DNA of 10,000 nucleotides from Halisarca cf. caerulea (lineage: Eukaryota > Porifera > Demospongiae > Chondrillida > Halisarcidae), in the NCBI GenBank assembly GCA_963170055.1, contig CAUJGJ010000069.1, positions 1,918,201 through 1,928,200 on the forward strand, written 5' to 3'. Every line of letters begins with the position of its first letter. Position 1 is the stretch's first letter. The translations under genes were made by a program, and so were the position numbers. A model generated the notes under the pieces. The model saw only the letters and a program-made list of their open reading frames with translations. It made no database searches and was not told where the DNA came from. Shown here piece by piece: positions 9,360 to 10,000 of the stretch.

Positions 9360-9983
9360 TTGTGGTGTTATATTAATGTAGATCCTTGGAACTGTGTGTG
9401 CACATACATATATACATACAGTACCTTCACTTACAAGTTCATCATGCAGACATGCGTGCGTATGAATTTTGCTTTTTCTATCCTTATAGCCACTGATGAG
9501 GGAGGCAAGTGAACAAGTAGTCCGAGAGGGCAGAGAGCTAACAGAGGATGATGCCAAGGATATTGTGAAAAGAGCTTTAAGGGTTAGCACTTAGTTAAGA
9601 CACTTGTGCTTTAGTTGTGACGTTGAGTACATATGTTCGTCTAGCCGCCATGTTTCAGCTTGTATTGTCTGTTCCATAAAGCCTTGGATGGATGTGATGG
9701 TTTGGTAGCCTTGGGGGAGGGGGGCACACTGCATGTGTTCTTAAGGTTCTCAGTGCTGTTTAGTCTCTCCCTTGATAGAATGAGCTTAGGGAAGGGTCTG
9801 CCAGCATGAGACCAATGCTGTTTGACATCACAAAGTTTCCGCTTGCTCTTGCAGGTACTCCTGTATAGGGATTGCCGCACTATCAACAAGTACGAGTTTG
9901 CAGTTGTGACAGAAGATGGTGTGAAGATAGAAGGTCCCTTTACACTGGACACAAACTGGGAAGTGGCTCATTATGTCAAGTAA
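6936..9983 (+). CDS. PSMB4: 20S proteasome subunit beta type-4 (beta-7), seven exons
   Basis: Coding exons: 6936-7096, 7181-7257, 8110-8239, 8547-8693, 9076-9157, 9490-9582 and 9855-9983. Phases fit throughout and give 272 aa, close to the 264 aa of human PSMB4. This is a non-catalytic subunit of the two inner rings of the 20S core, in nucleus and cytosol. Family signatures: [11 protein letters not shown] in the propeptide, [18 protein letters not shown] (60-77), YGSLARFR (82-89), SGDYGDFQ (106-113), [10 protein letters not shown] (158-167), [13 protein letters not shown] (173-185) and NWEVAH near the end. By analogy with human and yeast, the propeptide is probably cut before T53 (TRQPIV). 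The residue at the catalytic Lys33 position is Arg93, consistent with an inactive subunit. ATG 6936 has A at -3 and G at +4. The end is read as AAG-TAA, though GTAAGC there is also a possible donor. Confidence 0.94.
7308..7322 (+). repeat. Direct repeat flanking a TG tract, copy 1
   Basis: AAAAGCATTTGCTAT immediately precedes the first TG tract of PSMB4 intron 2. An identical copy lies at 7481-7495, directly before the second TG tract. The pair marks a local duplication of the repeat together with its flank. Confidence 0.85.
7323..7440 (+). repeat. (TG)n microsatellite, intronic
   Basis: A TG run of about 90 bp with one TATG interruption, grading into TATATATGTATGTATG. It lies in PSMB4 intron 2 (7258-8109), starting about 65 nt after the donor GTGAGT. 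Confidence 0.96.
7481..7558 (+). repeat. Second direct-repeat copy with a (TG)n tract
   Basis: AAAAGCATTTGCTAT (7481-7495) followed by a pure TG run to 7558, duplicating the arrangement at 7308-7440 in the same intron. Confidence 0.93.
7559..8109 (+). other. Distal part of PSMB4 intron 2
   Basis: No exon seen. It contains a perfect 8-bp inverted repeat, CCCAGGTA at 7804-7811 and TACCTGGG at 7822-7829. TAGTAAGTACTC occurs twice right after it (7831-7842 and 7848-7859), and a related TAGTATGTACT lies near 7928. The intron ends with the acceptor CCTTTTCAG. Confidence 0.6.
8309..8510 (+). repeat. 15-bp minisatellite with 77-bp higher-order unit
   Basis: About 13 units of a 15-bp motif, GGGCTGCTGTAGACA and variants (GGGTTGCTGTAGATA; last units GGGCTGCTATGGCCA), fill most of PSMB4 intron 3 (8240-8546). 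Every few units a 17-bp variant begins GGTGGCTGCTG. The block starting GGGTTGCTG recurs at 8354 and 8431, which gives a 77-bp super-unit of four 15-bp units plus one 17-bp unit. The open frame on the opposite strand over it is a repeat artefact. Confidence 0.95.
8714..8902 (+). repeat. (TG)n microsatellite, intronic, about 190 bp
   Basis: A long TG tract broken by TATG, TACCTGTGTACG and TACG interruptions in PSMB4 intron 4 (8694-9075). It starts 20 nt after the donor GTGAGT. It is followed by CATGCATGCATG-rich DNA to about 8960. Confidence 0.97.
9171..9359 (+). repeat. (TG)n microsatellite, intronic, about 190 bp
   Basis: A TG tract in PSMB4 intron 5 (9158-9489) that begins 13 nt after the donor GTTTGT. 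It is split into three blocks by two similar breaks: TCTGTGTATTTTG near 9241 and TCTGTGTATTG near 9289. This suggests internal duplication of a repeat-plus-break unit. Confidence 0.97.
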
Positions 9984-10000
9984 GCTCAACCTGTGCTGCA

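Overview
The window looks like a compact animal genome, possibly a sponge or another early-branching metazoan. Two of its four genes have short introns with GT/AG borders, intergenic gaps are short (227 bp between the second desaturase and the proteasome gene), and the proteins are of animal type. The species cannot be fixed from the sequence. All four genes lie on the + strand. Long (TG)n microsatellites dominate the non-coding DNA.

Layout. Positions 1-329 hold a TG tract and unassigned sequence. Positions 330-2430 hold a small RNA-binding protein gene in five putative coding exons, with one RRM of the RBPMS/Whi3 kind. Positions 2431-3500 are intergenic, with a 21-bp minisatellite and fragments resembling the ends of Tc1/mariner (Tigger/pogo-like) elements. 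Two tandem, intronless acyl-CoA delta-9 desaturase (SCD-type) genes follow, at 3701-4870 (389 aa) and 5557-6708 (383 aa). Each has a CACGTG E-box and three nuclear-receptor half-sites just upstream. A seven-exon PSMB4 gene (20S proteasome subunit beta-7) fills 6936-9983. It carries four blocks of TG repeat and a 15-bp minisatellite in its introns.

How the parts relate. The desaturases are clearly a tandem duplicate pair. They share the full di-iron ligand set, distinctive flanking segments and two almost identical DNA patches, which suggests gene conversion. The shared E-box and half-site layout suggests common lipid-responsive control (SREBP-like and nuclear-receptor-like), but this is inference. 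The RRM gene and PSMB4 have no evident pathway link to the desaturases. The most unusual large-scale pattern is that every long microsatellite reads TG on the coding strand, and several begin within 25 nt of a 5' splice site, so the pre-mRNAs would carry long UG tracts beside their donors.
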